From NCBI GenBank assembly GCA_910584685.1, contig CAJUAO010000038.1, positions 1 to 9,995 on the forward strand: a stretch of DNA of 9,995 nt, read 5' to 3'. Shown here in pieces: positions 1 through 6,504 of this stretch. The stretch is from an uncultured Lachnospiraceae bacterium (lineage in GTDB: Bacteria > Bacillota > Clostridia > Lachnospirales > Lachnospiraceae). Below the pieces are notes generated by a model that saw only the letters and a program-made list of their open reading frames with translations, was not told the DNA's origin and did no database searches. Each line of letters starts with the position of its first letter. Positions within the stretch are counted from its first letter, which is position 1. A program made the position numbers and the translations under genes.

Positions 1-2
1 TA

Positions 3-143
3 ATAGAATTTCTTATTGCCTTTGAAGTTTCCATAAAATATTATATAGCTGTCCGTCTGCTAAAGTTGCAGCATGGGGATTCTCCACAGAGCATTATAGC
101 TCAGGGTTTAACAGTTATGAATAAAGAAAAAGCAGGCTTATAA
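3..143 (+). CDS. C-terminal fragment of an unidentified protein (runs off the left edge)
   Basis: A reading frame is open from the window edge to a TAA at 141-143 and gives 46 residues, ending in VMNKEKAGL. The codons (ATA, CTT, GAA, GCC) match those of neighbouring genes. The peptide is mixed hydrophobic and charged, like the last helices of a soluble protein. It converges on permease B, with two bases between the two stop codons and no terminator between them. I do not recognise the family. Regulators often sit beside ABC-2 exporters, but nothing here identifies one. Forty-six stop-free codons could arise by chance, so the call is tentative. Confidence 0.45.
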   Translation: MEFLIAFEVSIKYYIAVRLLKLQHGDSPQSIIAQGLTVMNKEKAGL

Positions 144-145
144 TT

Positions 146-1207
146 TTAAATATAATACAACCAATACAAAGGCACCGTCTTTCCTATTCCCGCTAACACC
201 GGCGATACCGCCGCTATATTTGTAAATATAGGGCAGAAAAAACCCGACATTAGGGATAGCACGGGAATAAGGCTTACAAATATTTCCTTCCTTGGGATTA
301 TGGTTTTAAGCAGATAGCAGTAAGCTATTACAATAAGGTCATACACTATATATTTTCCTGCCGCCGCTCCTACGCTTGTCTCCATGCCTGTAATTATAAG
401 AATAACTATTCCCGCCAAGGTAATTATCAAAACAGGAGCAGCCGTTTCTATAACTGCCACAAGCTGCCTGAATACAGGCTTTAAAAGCGCAAGGCTTCCG
501 TTTTTTTTGTCGTCATAATAGCTCAGGCTTCCGCATAGTCCGCCTATAAATATCAAAAGACCTGTAAGTCCTGTTATTACCGGCGAAATATAGTCTAAAA
601 CGTCGATACTGGTAAATTTTCCTTCAAAATCCTTAGGTGTATTCTCATATGAGAGGGAAAAGGTGCTTCCGTTTGCAAGATTTAATTCATAATACTCCCT
701 AAGCTCCCGCCGTATCTCCTCCTCTGAAAGGGCTTTAAACAAACCCGCGTCCAAAGTGTCCTTAACAAGCTCCTCATATGAAAGCTCCTTCATTACAAAG
801 GAGAAAAACATTTCGTTGGAAATACCCGATATTAAGCTGTTTGGCGTTGAAAAGGCCTCTATTATGTTCTCACTGTCACCCTCTAAAAGCTTTTTGCTAA
901 ACTCCGGCTTAATTACATAGCCTCCGTAAACGCTGCCTGACTGAACTCCTTCAATAAGCTCCGCCCTGCTGTTATACCTTACGAATGTCACAAGACCGTC
1001 ATGAGAGTACAGGCCTTTTTCTACCATGGCTGATACGTTTCCCTTATCCTGATTTACCACGCCTATTTCTATGGTTACGGAAAAATTAAGCGCTACGTAC
1101 CTTATGCTTACGCAGGCAAATACAAGTATGGCTAATATTACGTATAAGGATACCTTTTTAAGCTGTCTTTTAAATAAAATTACAAGCCATGTAACTGCTT
1201 TTTTCAT
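146..1207 (-). CDS. ABC-2 type exporter permease B, apparently short at the C terminus
   Basis: This is a membrane subunit of an ABC-2 exporter that would pair with permease A and the ATPase upstream. It is 353 residues long. One membrane helix lies at about 20-40, followed by a large extracytoplasmic domain at about 41-205 (beginning with the IEIGVVNQDKG stretch typical of these permeases). Then come hydrophobic segments at about 206-230, 247-274, 284-303 and 308-340. The start is supported by AGGAGG six bases upstream. It lies 26 bases after permease A, so the two are co-transcribed. Permease A has about 43 residues, including a last helix, after its GKCTPAYY motif. The matching GKTVPLYW motif here is followed by only four residues, so the last helix seems to be missing. 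The substrate is unknown; drugs or antimicrobial peptides are usual for the class. Confidence 0.85.
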   Translation of the reverse strand: MKKAVTWLVILFKRQLKKVSLYVILAILVFACVSIRYVALNFSVTIEIGVVNQDKGNVSAMVEKGLYSHDGLVTFVRYNSRAELIEGVQSGSVYGGYVIKPEFSKKLLEGDSENIIEAFSTPNSLISGISNEMFFSFVMKELSYEELVKDTLDAGLFKALSEEEIRRELREYYELNLANGSTFSLSYENTPKDFEGKFTSIDVLDYISPVITGLTGLLIFIGGLCGSLSYYDDKKNGSLALLKPVFRQLVAVIETAAPVLIITLAGIVILIITGMETSVGAAAGKYIVYDLIVIAYCYLLKTIIPRKEIFVSLIPVLSLMSGFFCPIFTNIAAVSPVLAGIGKTVPLYWLYYI

Positions 1208-1225
1208 AAAATACCTCCTGCCGCC

Positions 1226-1243
1226 AAAAGCCTTCAGGCTTTT
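1226..1243 (-). other. Short hairpin at the end of permease A
   Basis: Arms of seven bases (AAAAGCC and GGCTTTT) surround a four-base loop and overlap the permease A stop codon at 1234-1236. In the leftward transcript only four U follow, then GGCGG, so this is not a normal terminator. It could modestly reduce read-through to permease B or protect an RNA end, but this is inference. Confidence 0.35.
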
Positions 1244-2457
1244 CTTCTGACTCTCTGTGAAAATGCTGCCAATACCAGAAGCGCCACTGTTATAACCAGC
1301 AGTATAATTGTGTTTATTATTATCCCGCTGCCCTCAAGGTATATAATTGAAAGCTCCCTAAGCATATAATATGCAGGCGTACATTTCCCTATTGTTTCTA
1401 TTACCTTAGGCAGCATCATCTGAGGAATAAAGCCTCCTGTCACAAACGCCTGAAATACGCTTACTAAAAACATTATCATAATAGCCGCAGGCTTATAGCT
1501 TACCGCAGAGCGGACAATCAGCACCATGGCTGAGGCTGTAAATAGAACAGGTATCATTCCCAAAAGCAGCTTTACGGTCATCCCACCCTTAAGTCCTGCC
1601 GCAATGCCTGCCCCTGTCACCGTTACTATACATACAATCCCATATACGCACAAAATTCCTAAAAACTTAGAAAAGGTTTGCTTTGCTACGGATATGCCGT
1701 TTTGTTCCAGCGCCGCAATAATTTCTTTTTTATAATCCTCCATATATGCAAGACTGTTCATTCCAAAAAGCATTATAAACAGTATAATTCCTGACAAAGC
1801 GTAATATTCCGGTATATCCAAATCACCTGTAGCCACTACCGTAGTATCCTTAAAAAAATCCTCAAGCCCGAGAACTGCATCTATGTACCGCTCATTAAGA
1901 CGCTTTATTGCCCCTGCCCTTTTCCACTTATGATTATATTCGCCGTAAAAATCATATGCGCTATATATTCCCGCCTGGGCTGACGCAAGAAGCTTTACTG
2001 CCGAATCTGCCACCTCACGTATGGCTGCCGCCTCATAGCCTGCATTTTTGGGGAATATAACCTGAAATGGCGTGTTTTCTCCTGAAATAATGTCGTCAAC
2101 TGCATTTTCAGGTATGATAACCACTGCCATATAAGCATTTTCTTCAAGCCCCTTCATTCCGTCGTCATAGTCGGTAAATTTGAGATTAACAACGCTTGCT
2201 ATCTTTTTATTTCCTAAAAGCATACCCTTGGCAAGCTCCATAATCCATGAATCATCCTTACATACAACGCCAATATCAATAAAAGCCTTATTGTCCTGAC
2301 CTTTTTCGCTGTCTGTATTATCTCCCAAAATATCATTTGCCGCCATAGCCATTACCGTAACGGTAATAAGCAGCAGCGCCGTACCTATAAGCAGCTTTGG
2401 CAGAAGCTTTACCGATTTTTTTATTTCAAGCCTTGTATAAATTCCAAATCGTTTCAT
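1234..2457 (-). CDS. ABC-2 type exporter permease A
   Basis: This is a full-length (407-residue) membrane subunit of an ABC-2 exporter. There is an N-terminal helix at about 20-40, then an extracytoplasmic domain at about 41-215 containing the FIDIGVVCKDD stretch that resembles IEIGVVNQDKG of permease B. Membrane segments follow at about 217-237, 262-287, 294-315, 322-343 and 377-398, and the tail is basic (QRVRRKA). The start lies two bases after the ATPase stop codon, with AAAGG nine bases upstream of the ATG inside the end of the ATPase gene, so translation is probably coupled. It and permease B are distant paralogues and likely form a heterodimer powered by the single ATPase. The substrate cannot be read from the sequence. 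Confidence 0.88.
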   Translation of the reverse strand: MKRFGIYTRLEIKKSVKLLPKLLIGTALLLITVTVMAMAANDILGDNTDSEKGQDNKAFIDIGVVCKDDSWIMELAKGMLLGNKKIASVVNLKFTDYDDGMKGLEENAYMAVVIIPENAVDDIISGENTPFQVIFPKNAGYEAAAIREVADSAVKLLASAQAGIYSAYDFYGEYNHKWKRAGAIKRLNERYIDAVLGLEDFFKDTTVVATGDLDIPEYYALSGIILFIMLFGMNSLAYMEDYKKEIIAALEQNGISVAKQTFSKFLGILCVYGIVCIVTVTGAGIAAGLKGGMTVKLLLGMIPVLFTASAMVLIVRSAVSYKPAAIMIMFLVSVFQAFVTGGFIPQMMLPKVIETIGKCTPAYYMLRELSIIYLEGSGIIINTIILLVITVALLVLAAFSQRVRRKA

Positions 2458-2459
2458 TC

Positions 2460-3143
2460 TTAATTACCTTTCAAAAGTTCCTCACCCCGAAGGCTTTTGT
2501 CTGTCTCTATGAGCCTTCCCTCTGACACCACATATAAGGCGTCGCACATATCAAGCTCCTCATTATCATGGGTGACTATAATAACCGTTCCTCCCGTGCT
2601 TATATACCATTTAAGATAATCCCGTATTATTTTTTTTGCAAGCAAATCAAGGGATGCCCCCGGCTCGTCAAGAAGAAGAATCCCCGGCTTATTATGTACC
2701 GCTATTGCTATGGACATGCGCTTTTTCATTCCTCCCGACAGCTTTCTTACAGCTTTTTTTTGATATTCGTTTATCCCTAGCTTTTTTAAAAATCCGCTTT
2801 CAAGCTCTGTCTTTAAATCCCACGGACTGTCGCAATACCAAAGCTTTAAATTATCCATTACGCTTAAATCCTCTATAAGAGGGTTTTCCTGAGGAACATA
2901 GCCTATGCATCTGCTTATATAGCTTTTGTTTTTCTGCAAATCCACTCCGTAGGCAGTAACCGTTCCCTCATCAGGCTTCTGTATGCCTGCTATAACAGAC
3001 AGTAAGGTGGATTTACCTGAGCCGTTGACTCCTGCAATTCCAATACACTGGCCTGCCCTGCAGGCAAAGCCTGCCCCCTTAAGCACCTTATGCCTTCCGT
3101 AGGATTTTCTTATGTTTTCTACCTTTAAAATTATATTATCCAT
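2460..3143 (-). CDS. ABC transporter ATP-binding subunit
   Basis: Cytoplasmic ATPase that powers export through the two downstream permeases. All nucleotide-binding motifs are visible (numbering from the chosen start): Walker A GVNGSGKST at 38-46, Q-loop glutamine 85, signature LSGGM at 135-139, Walker B ILLLDEP at 155-161, D-loop SLD at 164-166 and switch histidine 192. Its 227 residues are normal for a single-domain ABC-2 ATPase. An in-frame ATG eight codons further upstream (3167) has no ribosome site and overlaps a probable -10 box. The ATG at 3143 has TTGGAG eight bases upstream, so I chose it. It is the first gene of a three-gene exporter operon. By sequence it should be fully active. 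Confidence 0.95.
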   Translation of the reverse strand: MDNIILKVENIRKSYGRHKVLKGAGFACRAGQCIGIAGVNGSGKSTLLSVIAGIQKPDEGTVTAYGVDLQKNKSYISRCIGYVPQENPLIEDLSVMDNLKLWYCDSPWDLKTELESGFLKKLGINEYQKKAVRKLSGGMKKRMSIAIAVHNKPGILLLDEPGASLDLLAKKIIRDYLKWYISTGGTVIIVTHDNEELDMCDALYVVSEGRLIETDKSLRGEELLKGN

Positions 3144-3165
3144 TATATTTTCTCCAAGCAAAACC

Positions 3166-3194
3166 ATTATACAAATAAATAATTAAATGGTTAA
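3166..3194 (-). promoter_or_regulatory. Probable promoter of the ABC exporter operon
   Basis: On the minus strand, TTAACC (3189-3194) lies 17 bases before a perfect TATAAT (3166-3171). The -35 box overlaps the stop codon of the nfo gene. Transcription would start about 16 bases before the ATG at 3143, leaving just room for its TTGGAG ribosome site. The exporter could therefore be expressed separately from nfo. Box matching alone in AT-rich DNA is weak evidence. Confidence 0.45.
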
Positions 3195-4030
3195 TTTTCA
3201 AGTTTATATGCCTCCTTAAGAAGCTTAATTTCCCTTTCGTAGCCGTCAAGGTCGTTTGGCGTTTCCAGATTAAAGGGCAGCTCTCTCATTGCAGGGTGGT
3301 TTATTACTGCCGTAAGGGCCTCAAGCCCAATATTTCCCTCCCCAATCTTAGCGTGTCTGTCCTTGTGGCTTCCAAGCGCGTTCATGCTGTCGTTTAAATG
3401 TACGGCCTTAAGCCTGTCAAGTCCTATTACATTGTCAAATTCCTTCATTACATCATCAAGCTGATTAACAATGTCATATCCACCGTCAAAAATATGGCAT
3501 GTATCAAGGCATATTCCCAGCTTATGTCCAAGCTCCGCCTTGTCTATAATCATTCTTATTTCCTCAAAGGAGCGTCCTATTTCGCTTCCCTTTCCTGCCA
3601 TAGTCTCAAGAAGAATGGTAGTCGTCTGCTCCTCCTTCATTACCTTGTCAAGCATCTCCACAATATAATTTATTCCTATGTCAACCCCCTGCTTTACATG
3701 GCTTCCCGGATGAAAATTATAGTAATTTCCCGGCAGATGTTCCATTCGTGACAAATCGTCCGCCATGGTATCCGTTGCAAATTTTCTTATGCCCTCGTCT
3801 GCCGCGCAGCCGTTTAAGGTATACGGCGCGTGGGCAACTATTTTGCCTATGCCGTTTTCCCTTGCAAATTCAAGATACGCCTCCACATCCTTTTCGTCTA
3901 AGGGCTTTGCCGCTCCCCCTCTTGGATTTCTTGTAAAAAACTGAAACGTGTTGGCTCCTATTTTTACAGCTTCCCTGCCCATGGCAAGAAAGCCCTTCGA
4001 TGATGATAAATGACAACCGATATAAAACAT
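3191..4030 (-). CDS. nfo: Deoxyribonuclease IV (AP endonuclease, endonuclease IV family)
   Basis: Zinc-dependent base-excision repair enzyme that cuts the DNA backbone 5' of abasic sites and can also remove 3' blocking groups. At 279 residues it is close to the 285 of E. coli Nfo. The expected metal ligands can be placed: His67 (AHAPY), His107 (FHPGS), Glu142 (LLETMAGKG), Asp176 and His179 (LDTCH), His211 (VHLNDS), Asp224 and His226 (KDRHAKIGEG), and Glu256 (NLETP). The N terminus (MFYIGCHLSSSKG) is typical and no residue seems missing. AAAGGAG lies ten bases before the ATG. The gene starts 38 bases after the ComEC-like lipoprotein gene with no terminator between, so the two are probably co-transcribed. 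Confidence 0.97.
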   Translation of the reverse strand: MFYIGCHLSSSKGFLAMGREAVKIGANTFQFFTRNPRGGAAKPLDEKDVEAYLEFARENGIGKIVAHAPYTLNGCAADEGIRKFATDTMADDLSRMEHLPGNYYNFHPGSHVKQGVDIGINYIVEMLDKVMKEEQTTTILLETMAGKGSEIGRSFEEIRMIIDKAELGHKLGICLDTCHIFDGGYDIVNQLDDVMKEFDNVIGLDRLKAVHLNDSMNALGSHKDRHAKIGEGNIGLEALTAVINHPAMRELPFNLETPNDLDGYEREIKLLKEAYKLEN

Positions 4031-4068
4031 TTTCCAAATACTCCTTTACTTTTTATTTTAAGGCTTCC

Positions 4069-5049
4069 TTAATTTCCTGCCTTCCAGCTTTCGCTAGGGG
4101 AACAGTTAAAGGTAAGCTCCTTACCGTCTGACTTTATAATAACGGCGCCCTGCTCGTCTGTCCTGAATACCTTTATTCCCATGGCTCTTAAGGTGTTTAA
4201 AGTCTGCGCGTGAGGATGCCCGTATTTATTATTTTCACCGCAGCTTATAACTGCATACTTAGGATTTACTGCTTCCAAAAATTCTTCTGTATTGGATGTT
4301 CTGCTGCCATGATGGGAGGCCTTAAACACGTCTGCCTTTAGCTCCTGGCCGCTGTCAAGCATATCCTCCTCCGCCTCCTCCTCTGCGTCTCCTGCCAGAA
4401 GAAAGCTTGTATCTCCGTACGTAAGCCTGATGCCTACGGAATAATTATTTGCATTGTCTCCGTAATTATCTGACACAGGGCTTATAACGGTAAACTCCGA
4501 CTGTCCGAGACTATATGTTTTTCCCGCAGCCGACCTTGTAATCTTATAGTTTTTATTATTTATAGTGTCAATTACATCCCTGTAGGTTGCTGTATTTTTC
4601 TCAAAATCAGGAAGTATAATTGTGTCGCAGTCAAATTTATATATTATTACGTCCATTCCGCCTATATGGTCTGCGTCAGGATGCGTTCCTATAACATAAT
4701 CAAGCTTTTTTATGTTCTGCTTCCTTAAATATAGCTCCACCGTAGTTCCCATACTGTTGTCCCCTGCATCTATAAGCATTGCATGCTCCCCGCAGGTTAT
4801 AAGGACGCAGTCCCCCTGCCCCACATCAAGAAAATGCACCGTAAGCTTATCTGTAAGCTGCCCTTCCGAAGCTTTATCACTTACAGTATATTTATTTACC
4901 GTTGTTGTATCAGGCTGTTCCTTTTCTTTACTTCCAGCCGTCATACAGCCTGTAAGCAGCAAAATAAGGGCAATTATGACTGCCCGCATTTTGAAAAAGC
5001 CTTTTTTACGATTATTATTCTTACCCTTGCGTATATTATTATTCTCCAT
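4069..5049 (-). CDS. ComEC/Rec2-type metallo-beta-lactamase domain lipoprotein
   Basis: A secreted, lipid-anchored metal hydrolase resembling the C-terminal domain of the competence protein ComEC. The N terminus is basic, then a hydrophobic stretch at 22-34 ends in the lipobox LLTGC (Cys35), predicting a lipoprotein on the outer face of the membrane. The domain at about 68-315 shows FLDVGQGDC (73-81), LIDAGDN (92-98), the metal motif THPDADHIGG (122-131, with Asp replacing the second His as in ComEC relatives), LAGDAE (218-223), ASHHGS (244-249) and YGHPHAQTL (276-284). Its 326 residues lack the membrane channel domains of true ComEC. The start has AAGGA eight bases upstream; an in-frame Met21 is an alternative. 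The substrate is unknown: a nuclease or phosphodiesterase outside the cell is plausible but inferred. Confidence 0.9.
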   Translation of the reverse strand: MENNNIRKGKNNNRKKGFFKMRAVIIALILLLTGCMTAGSKEKEQPDTTTVNKYTVSDKASEGQLTDKLTVHFLDVGQGDCVLITCGEHAMLIDAGDNSMGTTVELYLRKQNIKKLDYVIGTHPDADHIGGMDVIIYKFDCDTIILPDFEKNTATYRDVIDTINNKNYKITRSAAGKTYSLGQSEFTVISPVSDNYGDNANNYSVGIRLTYGDTSFLLAGDAEEEAEEDMLDSGQELKADVFKASHHGSRTSNTEEFLEAVNPKYAVISCGENNKYGHPHAQTLNTLRAMGIKVFRTDEQGAVIIKSDGKELTFNCSPSESWKAGN

Positions 5050-5083
5050 ATGAGGCTTCCTTTTATCAAATAGCGTATTAATT

Positions 5084-5118
5084 ATTATAACTTTAATTTG
5101 TTATTGTTTATATGTCAA
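5084..5118 (-). promoter_or_regulatory. Probable promoter for the ComEC-like lipoprotein and nfo
   Basis: On the minus strand a perfect TTGACA (5113-5118) is followed after 17 bases by TAAAGT (5090-5095, four of six matches). A perfect TATAAT lies just downstream at 5084-5089 but 23 bases from the -35, so it would need another -35. The site lies in the only sizeable gap (5050-5139) between the MATE and lipoprotein genes. No hairpin terminator is visible in that gap. Confidence 0.5.
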
Positions 5119-5139
5119 CTAAATTATAAATAAATATTT

Positions 5140-6498
5140 TTAGCCCTTTAACACTCTATCCGGCTTCTCAAATCTTTTTCTCATTACAAAAAACATTATG
5201 ATATTTATTGCAATGCCAAACAATGTTGCAAGAGGCGCCGCTATTCCTATCATGGTAAGCGTTGCGTCAGGCTGTATGCTCATAATAAAGGATACGGGTA
5301 GCCGCACAAGAAAGGTCTGGGCTATTCCCTGACACATAACCCACAATGTAAGCCCATGACCGTTGAAATATCCTATAAAGCTAAACAATATACATGTGAC
5401 AACCGCCTCTATGCTAAAGCCCTTAAGGTAGTCTGCAGCGCATGCCACTACATCCTTATCACCTGAAAATACGGACGCCAGCAAATCTCCCTTAAAAAAC
5501 GCCAAAGCGCTTATAATAACGCCTATTGACGCGCCTAAGAGCATACCTGTCGCCATTGCCTTTTTTGCCCTGTTTTCCTTGCCTGCGCCTACATTCTGGG
5601 ATATGAACGAAGCCATTGACTGCATAAGGGAGCTTGGAATAAGCATAACAAAGCTTACTATTTTGCTTGCAACGCCATAGCCTGAGGACTCGTCAAGCCC
5701 CAGCCTGTTTATAAACGCGCATAACGCAAGAAAGGAAATCTCCGTAAGTATCTCCTGTAACGCTATAGGACTTCCTATTTTTAAAAAATTTTTTATTTCA
5801 CTGTTTATATGTATATCTGCCCTTGTAAGCTTAAAGGGCAGGCTCTGCCTTCTTATGATTACAAGAGACAAGGCTACGCTTACCGCCTGCGCTATAACCG
5901 TTGCAAGGGCTGCCCCTGCCACATCCAGCTTAAGCGCCGCCACAAAAATAAGGTCTCCTATAATATTTGTCACACAGGCTATAGCCACAAATATAAGAGG
6001 AAGCTTTGAATTTCCAAGTCCTCTGAATATACTGCTTATAACATTATATGCTATGATAAAGAAAATTCCCCCTCCGCATATACGCACATACAATACGGTA
6101 GCGTCTACCGCCTCTTTTGGAGCCTGCATAAGATATGCAAGAGGTCTGGCAAATACAAGCATACATACAGCCACTATCACCGAAAGCGCCGCAAAAAATA
6201 TTATTGTTCCTCCTATTACCTTTCCTATTCTGTCCTCTTTTCTTTCTCCTATATATCTTCCTATAAGAACGGTAATACCCATAGCTAAGCCTGCAACCGT
6301 AAATATAACTAAATTAACTATGCTGCTTCCTGTGGATACTCCTGATATGCCCTCCTTAGTTCCAAACTGACCTACCACCAGAATATCCACCGCGCCATAC
6401 ATTGCCTGTAAAATCAACGCTCCCAAAATAGGTATCATAAAGCCTATAAGCTTTTTGGGTATGCTTCCCGTAGTAAAATCATTAGCCGTTCCTTCCAT
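5140..6498 (-). CDS. MATE family multidrug/toxin efflux transporter
   Basis: Integral membrane antiporter expected to expel drugs or metabolites using a Na+ or H+ gradient. It has 452 residues, the normal size, and two halves of about six hydrophobic helices each. The N terminus (FTTGSIPKKLIGFMIPILG) and the motif YGAVDILVVGQFG are characteristic of Firmicute MATE proteins, with a basic tail RKRFEKPD. The first-half loop GRYIGERKED and the matching second-half ISQNVGAGKENRAKKA show the internal duplication of the family. It starts six bases after the lysozyme gene, and its GGAGG ribosome site overlaps the lysozyme's last codons, which implies co-transcription and perhaps coupled translation. 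The substrate is unknown. Confidence 0.93.
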   Translation of the reverse strand: MEGTANDFTTGSIPKKLIGFMIPILGALILQAMYGAVDILVVGQFGTKEGISGVSTGSSIVNLVIFTVAGLAMGITVLIGRYIGERKEDRIGKVIGGTIIFFAALSVIVAVCMLVFARPLAYLMQAPKEAVDATVLYVRICGGGIFFIIAYNVISSIFRGLGNSKLPLIFVAIACVTNIIGDLIFVAALKLDVAGAALATVIAQAVSVALSLVIIRRQSLPFKLTRADIHINSEIKNFLKIGSPIALQEILTEISFLALCAFINRLGLDESSGYGVASKIVSFVMLIPSSLMQSMASFISQNVGAGKENRAKKAMATGMLLGASIGVIISALAFFKGDLLASVFSGDKDVVACAADYLKGFSIEAVVTCILFSFIGYFNGHGLTLWVMCQGIAQTFLVRLPVSFIMSIQPDATLTMIGIAAPLATLFGIAINIIMFFVMRKRFEKPDRVLKG

Positions 6499-6504
6499 AA
6501 TCTA

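Noticed and set aside
1..145. Possible frameshifted continuation of permease B to the left of its stop
   Set aside because: The alternative frames give only about ten hydrophobic residues before a stop, and the plus-strand frame across the same bases is longer and cleaner.
3165..3194. Seven-bp inverted repeat (AACCATT / AATGGTT) between nfo and the ATPase, considered as a terminator
   Set aside because: The stem is short, the loop is 17 bases with no further pairing, and only two extra U follow. The promoter reading of the same bases is more convincing.
5119..5139. Terminator after the MATE gene
   Set aside because: Only AT-rich sequence with a five-bp CTAAA/TTTAG pairing across a long loop; not a credible terminator.
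5855..6370. Long plus-strand open frame of 171 codons opposite the MATE gene
   Set aside because: It is antisense to a clear transporter gene; its Ala/Thr/Ile-rich composition is what the reverse of hydrophobic codons gives.
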